A stretch of 64,000 nucleotides of DNA, from assembly GCA_965223465.1 (NCBI GenBank), contig OZ245025.1, positions 496,001-560,000 of the forward strand, read 5' to 3'. The stretch's first letter is position 1. Every line of letters starts with the position of its first letter. This DNA comes from JAAELZ01 sp965223465. Lineage in GTDB: Bacteria > Pseudomonadota > Gammaproteobacteria > Arenicellales > Poriferihabitantaceae. The position numbers and the translations under genes were made by a program. Shown here piece after piece: positions 34,595 to 42,189 of the stretch. The notes under the pieces were generated by a model. That model made no database searches. It worked only from the letters and a program-made list of their open reading frames with translations, and was not told the origin of the DNA.

Positions 34595-37183
34595 TTACAT
34601 GTCGCGACGAAAAACATGGCTACGTGACGCAGCTATTTTATCCCAGCCGGGTCGGTGTTCCAGGTCGGTTTTCCTGATGCTCGCCAGTACGGTGTTATAG
34701 GCGAATGCACCTGCTGGACTCGGCTCATCAAGGGTCAGCATATCGGGGTTGCCCGCGCGATCAATGCCGTTATCATCCAAGTCTATCCAGGCACCTTCGT
34801 GCAGTACCAGTACGCCCGGCATGCAACGTTCGGTAACGTAAGTGGGGACCACCACCGCACCGCGATCATTGTATACCTCAACCACGTCACCGGTTTTTAT
34901 CCCCAGTTTTTTCGCATCTGATGCGTTAATCGTCACTTCCTGCTCGTAGGTTTCACGCAACCACGGGATATTATTGAATATCGAGTGGGTACGATGTCTG
35001 GGATGCGGAGAAACCAGGTGGAAAGGATGATCTTTGGTTTTAGGGCTGTTTAAGGATTCCCAGGGTTCGATCCACTTGGGAATGGAAGGGACGTGATAAC
35101 CATATCGGGTTTTGGTCCAATCGCTTATATTCGCCAGCTCGGTACACAAAATTTCAATTTTTCCAGAAGGCGTTTGAAAAGGCAGGCCATTTTCGATTTG
35201 TTCACGAAAAGCCACGTGCGGCTTATCCAGAATAAACTTATATACTCCGCGTTTTTTGAACTCTTCCCAGGACATGGTTACATGTTGGTGATGCATCACT
35301 TTATCATGCCACCAATCCGCGAGATAGGCTTCATCTACGGCGTCGTTATCATGAAAATAATTACGATTTGCTTTGGGGTTATACAAACGTCCCATCTGCT
35401 CACCGCCCAGTCGATAGCAAAGTTCGGTAAAGACCTGAAAATCAGTCTTGGATTCACCCATTGGCTCAATGACTTTCGGTCGGTGGATATAGTAATGGCC
35501 TTTATACCAGGGTAGGGCGACATCATGCCGCTCGAAATGGGTGGCGATCGGAAATAATACATCAGCAAATAAGCCAGAAGGCGTGATAGTGGAATCCATG
35601 CATACCACTAAATCAAGTTTTTTGATCGCCTCGATTTCCTTGTTGATATTGGTTAGTTGATTGAACCAATCAGAGCCTTGCCAGAAAATACCACGAATAT
35701 TGGGCACCACACCGTCAAGATTATCAGCGCGCGGCCACAAGCCTGCTTCCTCGCGTTTTACGTTCGGATAGTTAAGCACGATATGCGCCCAGCGATCAGA
35801 TTTGATGGATGCATACCAGACATTGGCATACTCATCATAGGGATAGGCCACCGCCTCGGAGTGCCAACCTTTACCCACACCCTCAGCGCTGCCGCCCAGT
35901 ACACCGATGTTACCGGTCATGGCCTGCAGGGCTGCCGCCATGCGGTTATATTGCTCGCCGTACGCATTCCGCCCCGGTGCCCAGCAGGCTTTCAGCGCTG
36001 CGGGCCTGGTTTCAGCGTACATTTTCGCCAGTTTGATAATATCTTCAGCTTTTACACCGCAGATTTCAGCCGCCCATTCGGGCGTTTTAGGCGTGTCATC
36101 ATATTTTCCGAGGATGTAGTCCTTGAAATTCTCCTTGCCATTTGGCGAATTTTTAGTCCACTCCGGAGTGGTACCTTGATCCATGCCCATGCAGAAATTA
36201 TTAATAAACTCCTGATCGTGAAGGTCATTGGAGAAAATATAATGCGCCATACCCGCCATCATTGCAGCGTCGGTATTCGGCCGGATCGGTATCCACCAGG
36301 CATCATAGGTTGCGGCTGAATCGGTATACTGTGGATCGACTACCACAAACTTACAACCGCGTTGCTTGGCCATGCGCATGTAGTAAAAAGTGTTGCCGCC
36401 ATGGAAAGTATACGCCGGGTTCCAACCCCACATAATGATCAGCTTGCAATGCGCGTACGCGTCGTCTTCATTACCATCCTCAATCGTGCCAAAGGTCCAG
36501 CGCGAGCTGGTCGTGGTGCCCTGATACGATGGTACTGACCAGGAACTGGTGCGGCAGCCAAAGACGCCTAGAAAGCGCCCAAGCAGCCCTTCAATTTGGT
36601 CGGACTTGTGCAAAACACCATAAGACGCACCCGCATAGCTTTGATCTACCAAAGCCTGGGGACCATATTCGGCTTTGATTTCAATCATTTTCTTGGCGAC
36701 AAAATCCAGCGCTTCGTCCCAGGAAGCACGTCTGAATTTGCCCTCACCGCGTTCGCCCACACGCATCATTGGGTAGAGCAAGCGTTCGGCAGAATATAGG
36801 CGCGACCGGTACGAACGCCCACGTAGACAAGCTCGAACTTGGGGTTCCTCTTCGGTATCTTTGCCAAACTCACCGTTTTCCTGATAACGACCATCATCAG
36901 TTGAAAGACGTACAATCACATCCCCTTTTTTGTGCGCGACCAGCATATGGCGCGAGCCACAGTTATGCGCGCAGCTGGTAACAACGGTTTCGAGATCATC
37001 GTCTCTGGGATAAGGCGCGTAGGCAAATGCTTCGGCCTTATCGGTTTTTAACAAACTGCCCCCTGCGATACTGGCGGCGGAAGCAATCGCAGTTGATTTC
37101 AAGAATGTTCTGCGATCCATGTTCAGGGCGTTTTGCACTATATCTTTTGTGTCTGACCCGGGTTTTGATTTTTGCTTAAGCAT
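34595..37183 (-). CDS. Tat-exported molybdopterin oxidoreductase, DmsA-like catalytic subunit
   Basis: DMSO-reductase-family enzyme, about 862 residues. ATG at 37183 has a GGAG eight bases ahead and is preferred to ATG 37201. The Tat motif MDRRTFLKS is at residues 22-30. The N-terminal cluster motif reads C71-AHN-C75-GSR-H79 with C119 in RACLRGRS: the third ligand, Cys in DmsA, is His here. Mo-bis-MGD domains follow (RASWDEALDFVAKKM, LIIMWGWNPAYT, FVVVDPQYTDSA, WAPGRNAYGEQYNR), and a C-terminal domain with VSPHPRHRTHS and NDRGAVVVPT. The substrate cannot be assigned; S- or N-oxide reduction is possible. It lies after a pentaheme cytochrome and before its Fe-S subunit. Confidence 0.88.
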   Translation of the reverse strand: MLKQKSKPGSDTKDIVQNALNMDRRTFLKSTAIASAASIAGGSLLKTDKAEAFAYAPYPRDDDLETVVTSCAHNCGSRHMLVAHKKGDVIVRLSTDDGRYQENGEFGKDTEEEPQVRACLRGRSYRSRLYSAERLLYPMMRVGERGEGKFRRASWDEALDFVAKKMIEIKAEYGPQALVDQSYAGASYGVLHKSDQIEGLLGRFLGVFGCRTSSWSVPSYQGTTTSSRWTFGTIEDGNEDDAYAHCKLIIMWGWNPAYTFHGGNTFYYMRMAKQRGCKFVVVDPQYTDSAATYDAWWIPIRPNTDAAMMAGMAHYIFSNDLHDQEFINNFCMGMDQGTTPEWTKNSPNGKENFKDYILGKYDDTPKTPEWAAEICGVKAEDIIKLAKMYAETRPAALKACWAPGRNAYGEQYNRMAAALQAMTGNIGVLGGSAEGVGKGWHSEAVAYPYDEYANVWYASIKSDRWAHIVLNYPNVKREEAGLWPRADNLDGVVPNIRGIFWQGSDWFNQLTNINKEIEAIKKLDLVVCMDSTITPSGLFADVLFPIATHFERHDVALPWYKGHYYIHRPKVIEPMGESKTDFQVFTELCYRLGGEQMGRLYNPKANRNYFHDNDAVDEAYLADWWHDKVMHHQHVTMSWEEFKKRGVYKFILDKPHVAFREQIENGLPFQTPSGKIEILCTELANISDWTKTRYGYHVPSIPKWIEPWESLNSPKTKDHPFHLVSPHPRHRTHSIFNNIPWLRETYEQEVTINASDAKKLGIKTGDVVEVYNDRGAVVVPTYVTERCMPGVLVLHEGAWIDLDDNGIDRAGNPDMLTLDEPSPAGAFAYNTVLASIRKTDLEHRPGWDKIAASRSHVFRRDM

Positions 37184-37205
37184 GAATTTGTCTCCAGTCA
37201 TTCGT

Positions 37206-37973
37206 CTATTTATTTAAAAAGCGAGCTTGTGATTCGGTGGGTCGATCTTTTGCCCATTCGGGAACTTCGGGTGCCATTCCAGGCCATTCATGACGTGGAT
37301 AAGGGTAATTGATTCGGTACCATGAGCGACCGCCATGGCAGCCGTAACATGCGTCGCCGCTCTCAGCACCTGCTTTTTCAATTTCCTCGGCATTTAGATA
37401 GTTTACATTATGCCGTACGGTACGAAATGCTGCATGGCAAGCCATGCAATTATTCTGAAAAATATCTCGGGACTCTGTCCAAGGGCCAGGCAACCCAGTC
37501 ATGATTTCATAGTTGAACTGACCGTGACACATTAAGCAGGTATTCGGGTCGACCATTTTACGCAGGGTTAAGTCTGCTGGTGCAGTGGCCGAACTATCGC
37601 TGGTTTCTTCGCGTAAGTCATTGCCTTGATGACAAGTGTTACACTGCAGGTTCATCAATCGCTTGGCGTATGGCGTCGACATGTGTCGACGATGAAAGGT
37701 ATCTTGCTCACCAGTATAGGTTTCGAGCGTTTGATACCAAGCCAGGGTATCTTCTATTTTAATCCCTGCGGGGGTTGTTTGTCGAACTTCGCGCGTCAGA
37801 ATTTCTTCATGGCAAGCAAGGCATTGTTCGTTGGTGGCCTTTTCAATTAATGGCGAGAAGTGAATGGGATCCCAGCGCGCCTGTTCATAGTTTTTGTTGG
37901 TGGGTTGCTCTGCATGTGCCGCAAGGGCCAAGGAACCCAGTAAAGCGATGATTGCGAATCGTGCGCGATGCAT
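37206..37973 (-). CDS. Pentaheme c-type cytochrome
   Basis: Signal peptide (IIALLGSLALAAHA) then exactly five CxxCH motifs: CLACH 51-55, CNTCH 111-115, CLMCH 146-150, CMACH 176-180 and CYGCH 209-213, with extra His as sixth ligands. Resembles the MtrA/DmsE/NrfB group but with half the haems of DmsE. It is likely the periplasmic electron partner of the molybdoenzyme encoded 22 bp downstream, which lacks a membrane anchor. AGGAG precedes the ATG. Confidence 0.9.
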   Translation of the reverse strand: MHRARFAIIALLGSLALAAHAEQPTNKNYEQARWDPIHFSPLIEKATNEQCLACHEEILTREVRQTTPAGIKIEDTLAWYQTLETYTGEQDTFHRRHMSTPYAKRLMNLQCNTCHQGNDLREETSDSSATAPADLTLRKMVDPNTCLMCHGQFNYEIMTGLPGPWTESRDIFQNNCMACHAAFRTVRHNVNYLNAEEIEKAGAESGDACYGCHGGRSWYRINYPYPRHEWPGMAPEVPEWAKDRPTESQARFLNK

Positions 37974-38007
37974 GGTTCTTCTCCTGAGGTATTGCTGTTA
38001 ATAAAGC

Positions 38008-38030
38008 GCGGCGCAGGGAATCTGCGCCGC
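38008..38030. terminator. Strong GC hairpin between the Met-rich and cytochrome genes
   Basis: GCGGCGCAG (38008-38016) and CTGCGCCGC (38022-38030) make a perfect 9-bp stem with a 5-nt loop, in the 79-bp gap. On the minus strand it is followed by GCTTTATTAA, a poor U-tract. It may be a partial terminator or an mRNA-stabilising element giving higher expression of the Met-rich gene than of the downstream enzyme genes. Confidence 0.55.
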
Positions 38031-38052
38031 AACTTGTTGAAGAGTTAGTCGA

Positions 38053-39360
38053 TTAAGACTTCTTCTTGAACGGATTCCAAGATTTCTTTTCACCGCTCAT
38101 ACCGGACATTCCGTCCATGCCGGACATTCCGCCCATACCGGACATTCCGCCCATACCGGACATTCCGCCCATACCGGACATTCCGCCCATGCCGGACATT
38201 CCGCCCATGCCGGACATTCCGCCCATGCCGGACATTCCGCCCATGCCGCCCATACCCATCATGCCACTATACGCGCGATGAGTCCACTGAACGCAAACGC
38301 TAGGGCCTTGTCCTGCCATGCCTGACATACCGGACATTCCGCCCATACCGGACATTCCGCCCATGCCGGACATTCCGCCCATGCCGGACATTCCGCCCAT
38401 GCCACCCATGCCGGACATTCCGCCCATGCCTGACATACCGGACATTCCGCCCATACCGGACATTCCGCCCATACCGGACATTCCGCCCATACCGGACATT
38501 CCGCCCATACCGGACATTCCGCCCATACCGGACATTCCGCCCATACCGGACATTCCGCCCATACCGGACATTCCGCCCATGCCGGACATTCCGCCCATGC
38601 CGGACATTCCGCCCATGCCGGACATTCCGCCCATGCCGGACATTCCGCCCATGCCGGACATTCCGCCCATGCCGGACATTCCGCCCATGCCGGACATTCC
38701 GCCCATACCGGACATGCCGCCCATGCCTGACATACCGCTCATGCCACCCATGCCGGACATTCCGCCCATGCCGGACATTCCGCCCATGCCTGACATACCG
38801 CTCATGCCACCCATGCCGGACATTCCGCCCATACCTGACATACCGCTCATGCCACCCATGCCGGACATTCCGCCCATGCCACCCATGCCGGACATTCCGC
38901 CCATGCCGGACATTCCGCCGAATCGGTTGGCTGGAACGCTAACAGTGCAAACCCAGTTTCCACCGCCGCCGCCCATGCCGGACATTCCGCTCATGCCACC
39001 CATGCCGGACATGCCGCTCATGCCACCCATACCGGACATGCCGCTCATGCCACCCATGCCGGACATGCCGCTCATGCCACCCATGCCGGACATGCCGCTC
39101 ATGCCACCCATACCGGACATGCCGCTCATGCCACCCATACCGGACATGCCGCTCATGCCACCCATACCGGACATGCCGCTCATGCCACCCATACCGGACA
39201 TGCCGCTCATGCCACCCATACCGGACATGCCGCTCATGCCACCCATACCGGACATGCCATCCATGCCGGACATGCCGCTCATGCCGGCAGACATAGCAGT
39301 AGATGCCATGGTTCCGCCAACGATTGCAGCGATTACAACGCTTAGAGTTTTCTTCTTCAT
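38053..39360 (-). CDS. Exported methionine/glycine-rich repeat protein (MSGMGG repeats)
   Basis: 435 residues. A signal peptide (residues 1 to about 24, ending AMSA) is followed by three repeat arrays. Array A uses a 9-residue unit MSGMSGMGG, arrays B and C a 6-residue unit MSGMGG. The mature protein is roughly one-third Met and nearly half Gly. Two non-repeat segments interrupt it, each with one Cys and aromatic residues: NWVCTVSVPANRF, and SVCVQWTHRAYS. The C-terminus is SWNPFKKKS. No family recognised. Met-rich periplasmic proteins can bind Cu(I) or absorb oxidants. It lies upstream of the cytochrome and DMSO-reductase-family genes. The opposite strand is also open only because of the repeat. 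Confidence 0.85.
   Translation of the reverse strand: MKKKTLSVVIAAIVGGTMASTAMSAGMSGMSGMDGMSGMGGMSGMSGMGGMSGMSGMGGMSGMSGMGGMSGMSGMGGMSGMSGMGGMSGMSGMGGMSGMSGMGGMSGMSGMGGMSGMSGMGGMSGMSGMGGGGGNWVCTVSVPANRFGGMSGMGGMSGMGGMGGMSGMGGMSGMSGMGGMSGMGGMSGMSGMGGMSGMGGMSGMGGMSGMSGMGGMSGMGGMSGMGGMSGMGGMSGMGGMSGMGGMSGMGGMSGMGGMSGMGGMSGMGGMSGMGGMSGMGGMSGMGGMSGMGGMSGMGGMSGMGGMSGMSGMGGMSGMGGMGGMSGMGGMSGMGGMSGMGGMSGMSGMAGQGPSVCVQWTHRAYSGMMGMGGMGGMSGMGGMSGMGGMSGMGGMSGMGGMSGMGGMSGMGGMSGMDGMSGMSGEKKSWNPFKKKS
38088..39295. repeat. Tandem 18-bp and 27-bp coding repeats in three arrays
   Basis: Array A (about 38973-39293) is built of a 27-bp unit; array B (about 38330-38916) and array C (about 38090-38262) mainly of an 18-bp unit reading ccggacattccgcccatg on the plus strand. 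The units differ in Ser and Gly codons between arrays (AGC plus TCC with GGT-GGC in A, TCC with GGC-GGA in B and C), so the arrays expanded separately. Unique segments at about 38917-38972 and 38263-38320 separate them. Confidence 0.9.
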
Positions 39361-39542
39361 AAATATTATCTCTTAGTTAGATTATTTAAATTTAAATAAA
39401 GTTAATATAATAAGGTGCCTATAGAACACCCGTTTCTCCTCAATATCGTCCTTAATTGTATTAACTCCAAATAACTTGAACGTTCGGTTTGAGGGTCAAG
39501 CATGAACGACAAGCTGTTAAAAACTAGTCAAATGAAGCTGTA

Positions 39543-39872
39543 TTATTCTGAATACCATTTACGTATGTCGTAGCGCCCAGTCATCCCGCGATGCGTGAAA
39601 GGGGTGTGCCAATTGCCCTGATCTTCCAGGAACTGTAAGCTCGCCGGGTAGGGGGCTTCGACGCCATGTAAAGCCTTTTTATACCAATCGTCATCTCTAG
39701 ATATGTCGGTGATGACTGGTGCGTTTTCTGGTCGCTGGTGTGGGTTTACGCCTGCGATTGGAAAAGGCGTGGCTTCTTCTGCGGCATTGGTTGCCGCAGG
39801 GGCCAGCAGAGCGCTGACCAGGGTGAGAATGATAAACTTCGGGATGTCAAATTCTGTCTGTAGACAGCGCAT
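39543..39872 (-). CDS. Small secreted protein, first gene behind the sigma-54 promoter
   Basis: Not recognised. About 109 residues with a signal peptide (FIILTLVSALLAPAATNAAE). The mature part is about 75 residues, rich in Pro, Asp and aromatics (PFPIAGVNPHQRPENAP, DDDWYKKALHGVEAPYP, NWHTPFTHRGMTGRYDIRKW) and has no Cys, so no haem or Fe-S site. ATG at 39872 is chosen because an ideal AGGAGG (39880-39885) lies 7 bases ahead; an upstream ATG at 39893 lacks this. A sigma-54 promoter sits about 60 bp upstream. Confidence 0.7.
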   Translation of the reverse strand: MRCLQTEFDIPKFIILTLVSALLAPAATNAAEEATPFPIAGVNPHQRPENAPVITDISRDDDWYKKALHGVEAPYPASLQFLEDQGNWHTPFTHRGMTGRYDIRKWYSE

Positions 39873-39934
39873 ATATAAGCCTCCTGAAAGCATTATTTTG
39901 GATGTCGCAAGCTAAAACCTAGCAAAGCGATTAG

Positions 39935-39952
39935 AAGCAAATATAATGCCAA
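39935..39952 (-). promoter_or_regulatory. Sigma-54 (-24/-12) promoter
   Basis: On the minus strand the sequence is TTGGCATTATATTTGCTT. It matches TTGGCAcg-N4-TTGCw, with the invariant GG and GC exactly 10 bases apart (GG at 39950-39949, GC at 39938-39937). Transcription would start near 39925 and run into the gene at 39872. An rpoN gene and a divergent NtrC-type activator gene are in the same window. Confidence 0.75.
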
Positions 39953-40040
39953 TATATATAAGGAAAGCGTAACTGTATGAAAAATAATTATAAATAGTAG
40001 ATTTTGAGCATGAAACCAGCCAAAATTATTACAATAAGCT

Positions 40041-40079
40041 GACAAATTGTCTGTTTGGGTTGAGAGGCAAGTTTGCTTG
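40041..40079. promoter_or_regulatory. Candidate upstream activator sites for the sigma-54 promoter
   Basis: Two short inverted repeats lie 90-140 bp upstream of the -24/-12 element: GACAAATTGTC (40041-40051) and CAAG-TTTG-CTTG (40068-40079). That is the usual distance for NtrC-type activator binding. Site assignment is by position and symmetry only. Confidence 0.3.
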
Positions 40080-40172
40080 GTTTCGCAGGGCTAAGAAGAA
40101 CCTGAGAAATAGCAAATTAATTAGTAAAATGAGAAAATAATTAACTAATAAACAATGACTTAAGAAAAATAC

Positions 40173-40200
40173 TTGACAGACTGACAAAATGGCATAATTA
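40173..40200 (+). promoter_or_regulatory. Sigma-70-type promoter for the histidine kinase / regulator pair
   Basis: A perfect -35 TTGACA (40173-40178) is followed after 16 bases by TAATTA (40195-40200), a weak -10. It lies about 105 bp upstream of the kinase ATG. Confidence 0.45.
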
Positions 40201-40305
40201 AGCTGTTAGGTGTATTTCTTCGTCGAAATAAACCTGTCACCCTGATTAGCCTTATGCCAAAATGAAAGCTATCTATTTCTCACCCCAAATCCGAAACGCA
40301 AATTG

Positions 40306-42177
40306 ATGACTCAAAGTAGCATTAATCATAAGTCTGTTAGATTATTATTCTTAGTGCTGGGCGTTATATCGCTTATTTTCATACTGTTCTTTTGGGGCAT
40401 TTATCAGCTTCAGCTGCGGGGGGAGCGCAGCAAGGCAGCCAGTACTGTCAACCAGTTATTACAAGCCTCTTTAGAGAATGCGATGCTAAAGCGAGATTTA
40501 GCAGGGTTGGATGGGATCGTAAAACGCCTCGGCGAACAGGAGGAAATTCTCGATGTAACAATATTAAACCCGAAGGGGCAGGTCAGGTTTACTGGTGCAG
40601 ATCTCACTGTTGGGCAGTTATACGAGCAACCCGTGCCATTATTGTGCGACGGTTGTGAGGGAGATTTCAAAGCCGCGACTGAGTCAACGCATTTCTTATC
40701 TCGGGCGGATGGCAGCCGTGTGCTCAGGTCAGTCAATCCGGTAAAAAATAAAGTAGCCTGTAAGGAATGCCATGGTTCGGTAGAAGATAACGCGGTTAAC
40801 GGTATTTTGATTGTTGATTACAATGCTGAGCCAATATACAAAAAAGCGCGTAACAGTATCCTGTGGCTTAGCCTGACAGGCTTGGTAGTTTTAATTACGA
40901 CCGTATTGATTTTATGGCGTTTTATGCGTCGCAATGTATTGATGCCAGTCGCGCATTTGCATGATATGAGTCGGGAATTGTCGCAGGGCAATTTAAAGGC
41001 AAGGGCGCAAATCAAAAGCGATGACGAATTTGAGATGCTCGGTGATAGCTTCAATACCATGGCCGAACGTCTCGACAACAGCTTGAACCAGTTGTTGGAT
41101 AGTGAAGCCTATCTGCAAGCGTTAATCGATGCGGTACCAGATGGCATTCGCGTAATTGATAGCGATTTTAAAGTTGTGCATTCGAATAAAGCATACCAGA
41201 CCCAACTGGGCATTAGCGACCAGGGTGAAGTACAGCCGTTGTGCTACCGGAGTAGTCATCAGAAACGCAAACCTTGCCCGCCGACCTTAATGACATGTCC
41301 GTTGCACGAAATTCAACTTAAGCCAGAGCCGGTTAAAACGATGCAACTGTTCAAGCGGGCAGATGGGTCTGAATTCGAGGTGCAGGTGTTTGCAGCACCT
41401 TTGATAATAGGCCAAGATGAAAAATTGTTGATGGTTGAATCGATACGCAATTTGGCTGAAGACATTCGTTTTTCCCATGAACAGAAGCTTTCAGCGGTTG
41501 GACAGCTTGCGACGGGTGTTGCGCATGAAATACATAATCCACTTTCATCCATCCGTATGGCGCTTAAAAGTGCGCTGTCAAAACTAGAGTCTGATAGCGA
41601 AAGAAATGCAGAAATTTCTAAATACTTAAAATTGGTCGATGGTGAAATTGACAAATGTATTGACGTGACTAAGCGACTGCTAAAGCTGTCTAGTTTTGGT
41701 GGCGAGAAGATGCAATTGGTGGACATCAATATTGCGGTTGAAGAAACGCTTTCCCTGCTTAAGTATGAGGCTGAGCAGAAAAATATTCAGGTTGAGCTAG
41801 ATTTATCCAAGGTGCCACCGCGAATGCTGGCGGCCAATCAGGATATACGTATGTTGGTACTCAATTTGGCGCAAAATGCTTTTCATTCGATGCCGGATGG
41901 TGGGAAGCTTAGTATTGCTACCAGCGTGAAAAAGGATGAAATGTGCTTGCGCGTTTGCGATACCGGTGTTGGCATTAAACCTGAGCATAAAGCGCATATT
42001 TTTGATCCATTTTTTAGTTATCGGGCGGATAGTGATCATGGCACAGGCCTAGGGTTAACCATATGTCAATCCATTGTGCAGCGCTACAATGGGCTGATCG
42101 AAGCAGAAAATGTGATCCCGCATGGCACTTGTTTCACGGTTCGTTTACAGTGCCCGGAGTGTCTTTTTGAGGTATAG
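40306..42177 (+). CDS. Membrane sensor histidine kinase with CxxCH sensor domain
   Basis: About 623 residues. TM1 (about 12-33), a periplasmic domain to about 183 with CDGC (C115, C118) and a c-type haem motif CKECH (153-157), TM2 (about 184-206), HAMP, then a PAS domain with a Cys-rich LCYRSSHQKRKPC...CPL segment. The kinase core has HisKA GVAHEIHNPLSS with the phospho-His H408 and an ATPase domain with N-box (LAQNAF), DTGVGI and GTGLGL. Numbering includes a TTG codon before the chosen ATG. It probably senses redox state or a haem ligand and phosphorylates the regulator 12 bp downstream. Confidence 0.9.
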   Translation: MTQSSINHKSVRLLFLVLGVISLIFILFFWGIYQLQLRGERSKAASTVNQLLQASLENAMLKRDLAGLDGIVKRLGEQEEILDVTILNPKGQVRFTGADLTVGQLYEQPVPLLCDGCEGDFKAATESTHFLSRADGSRVLRSVNPVKNKVACKECHGSVEDNAVNGILIVDYNAEPIYKKARNSILWLSLTGLVVLITTVLILWRFMRRNVLMPVAHLHDMSRELSQGNLKARAQIKSDDEFEMLGDSFNTMAERLDNSLNQLLDSEAYLQALIDAVPDGIRVIDSDFKVVHSNKAYQTQLGISDQGEVQPLCYRSSHQKRKPCPPTLMTCPLHEIQLKPEPVKTMQLFKRADGSEFEVQVFAAPLIIGQDEKLLMVESIRNLAEDIRFSHEQKLSAVGQLATGVAHEIHNPLSSIRMALKSALSKLESDSERNAEISKYLKLVDGEIDKCIDVTKRLLKLSSFGGEKMQLVDINIAVEETLSLLKYEAEQKNIQVELDLSKVPPRMLAANQDIRMLVLNLAQNAFHSMPDGGKLSIATSVKKDEMCLRVCDTGVGIKPEHKAHIFDPFFSYRADSDHGTGLGLTICQSIVQRYNGLIEAENVIPHGTCFTVRLQCPECLFEV

Positions 42178-42189
42178 GGGTAAAATCCA

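Noticed and set aside
34595..37183. Assignment of the molybdoenzyme as nitrate, perchlorate or selenate reductase
   Set aside because: Cluster motif and Fe-S partner are of the DmsAB type, and no NarI/EbdC-like haem b subunit or NarJ-type chaperone is present; substrate left open.
38066..39376. Long open frames on the plus strand opposite the Met-rich gene (proline-rich PDIPPMP repeats)
   Set aside because: They arise because the repeat has no stop codons in that frame. No signal peptide or ribosome site is present, and the minus-strand gene has both a signal peptide and operon context.
39361..39542. A second sigma-54 promoter directly upstream of the Met-rich gene (GG-N10-GC at about 39416-39429)
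   Set aside because: Only the GG and GC match; the rest of the consensus is absent, unlike the site at 39935-39952.
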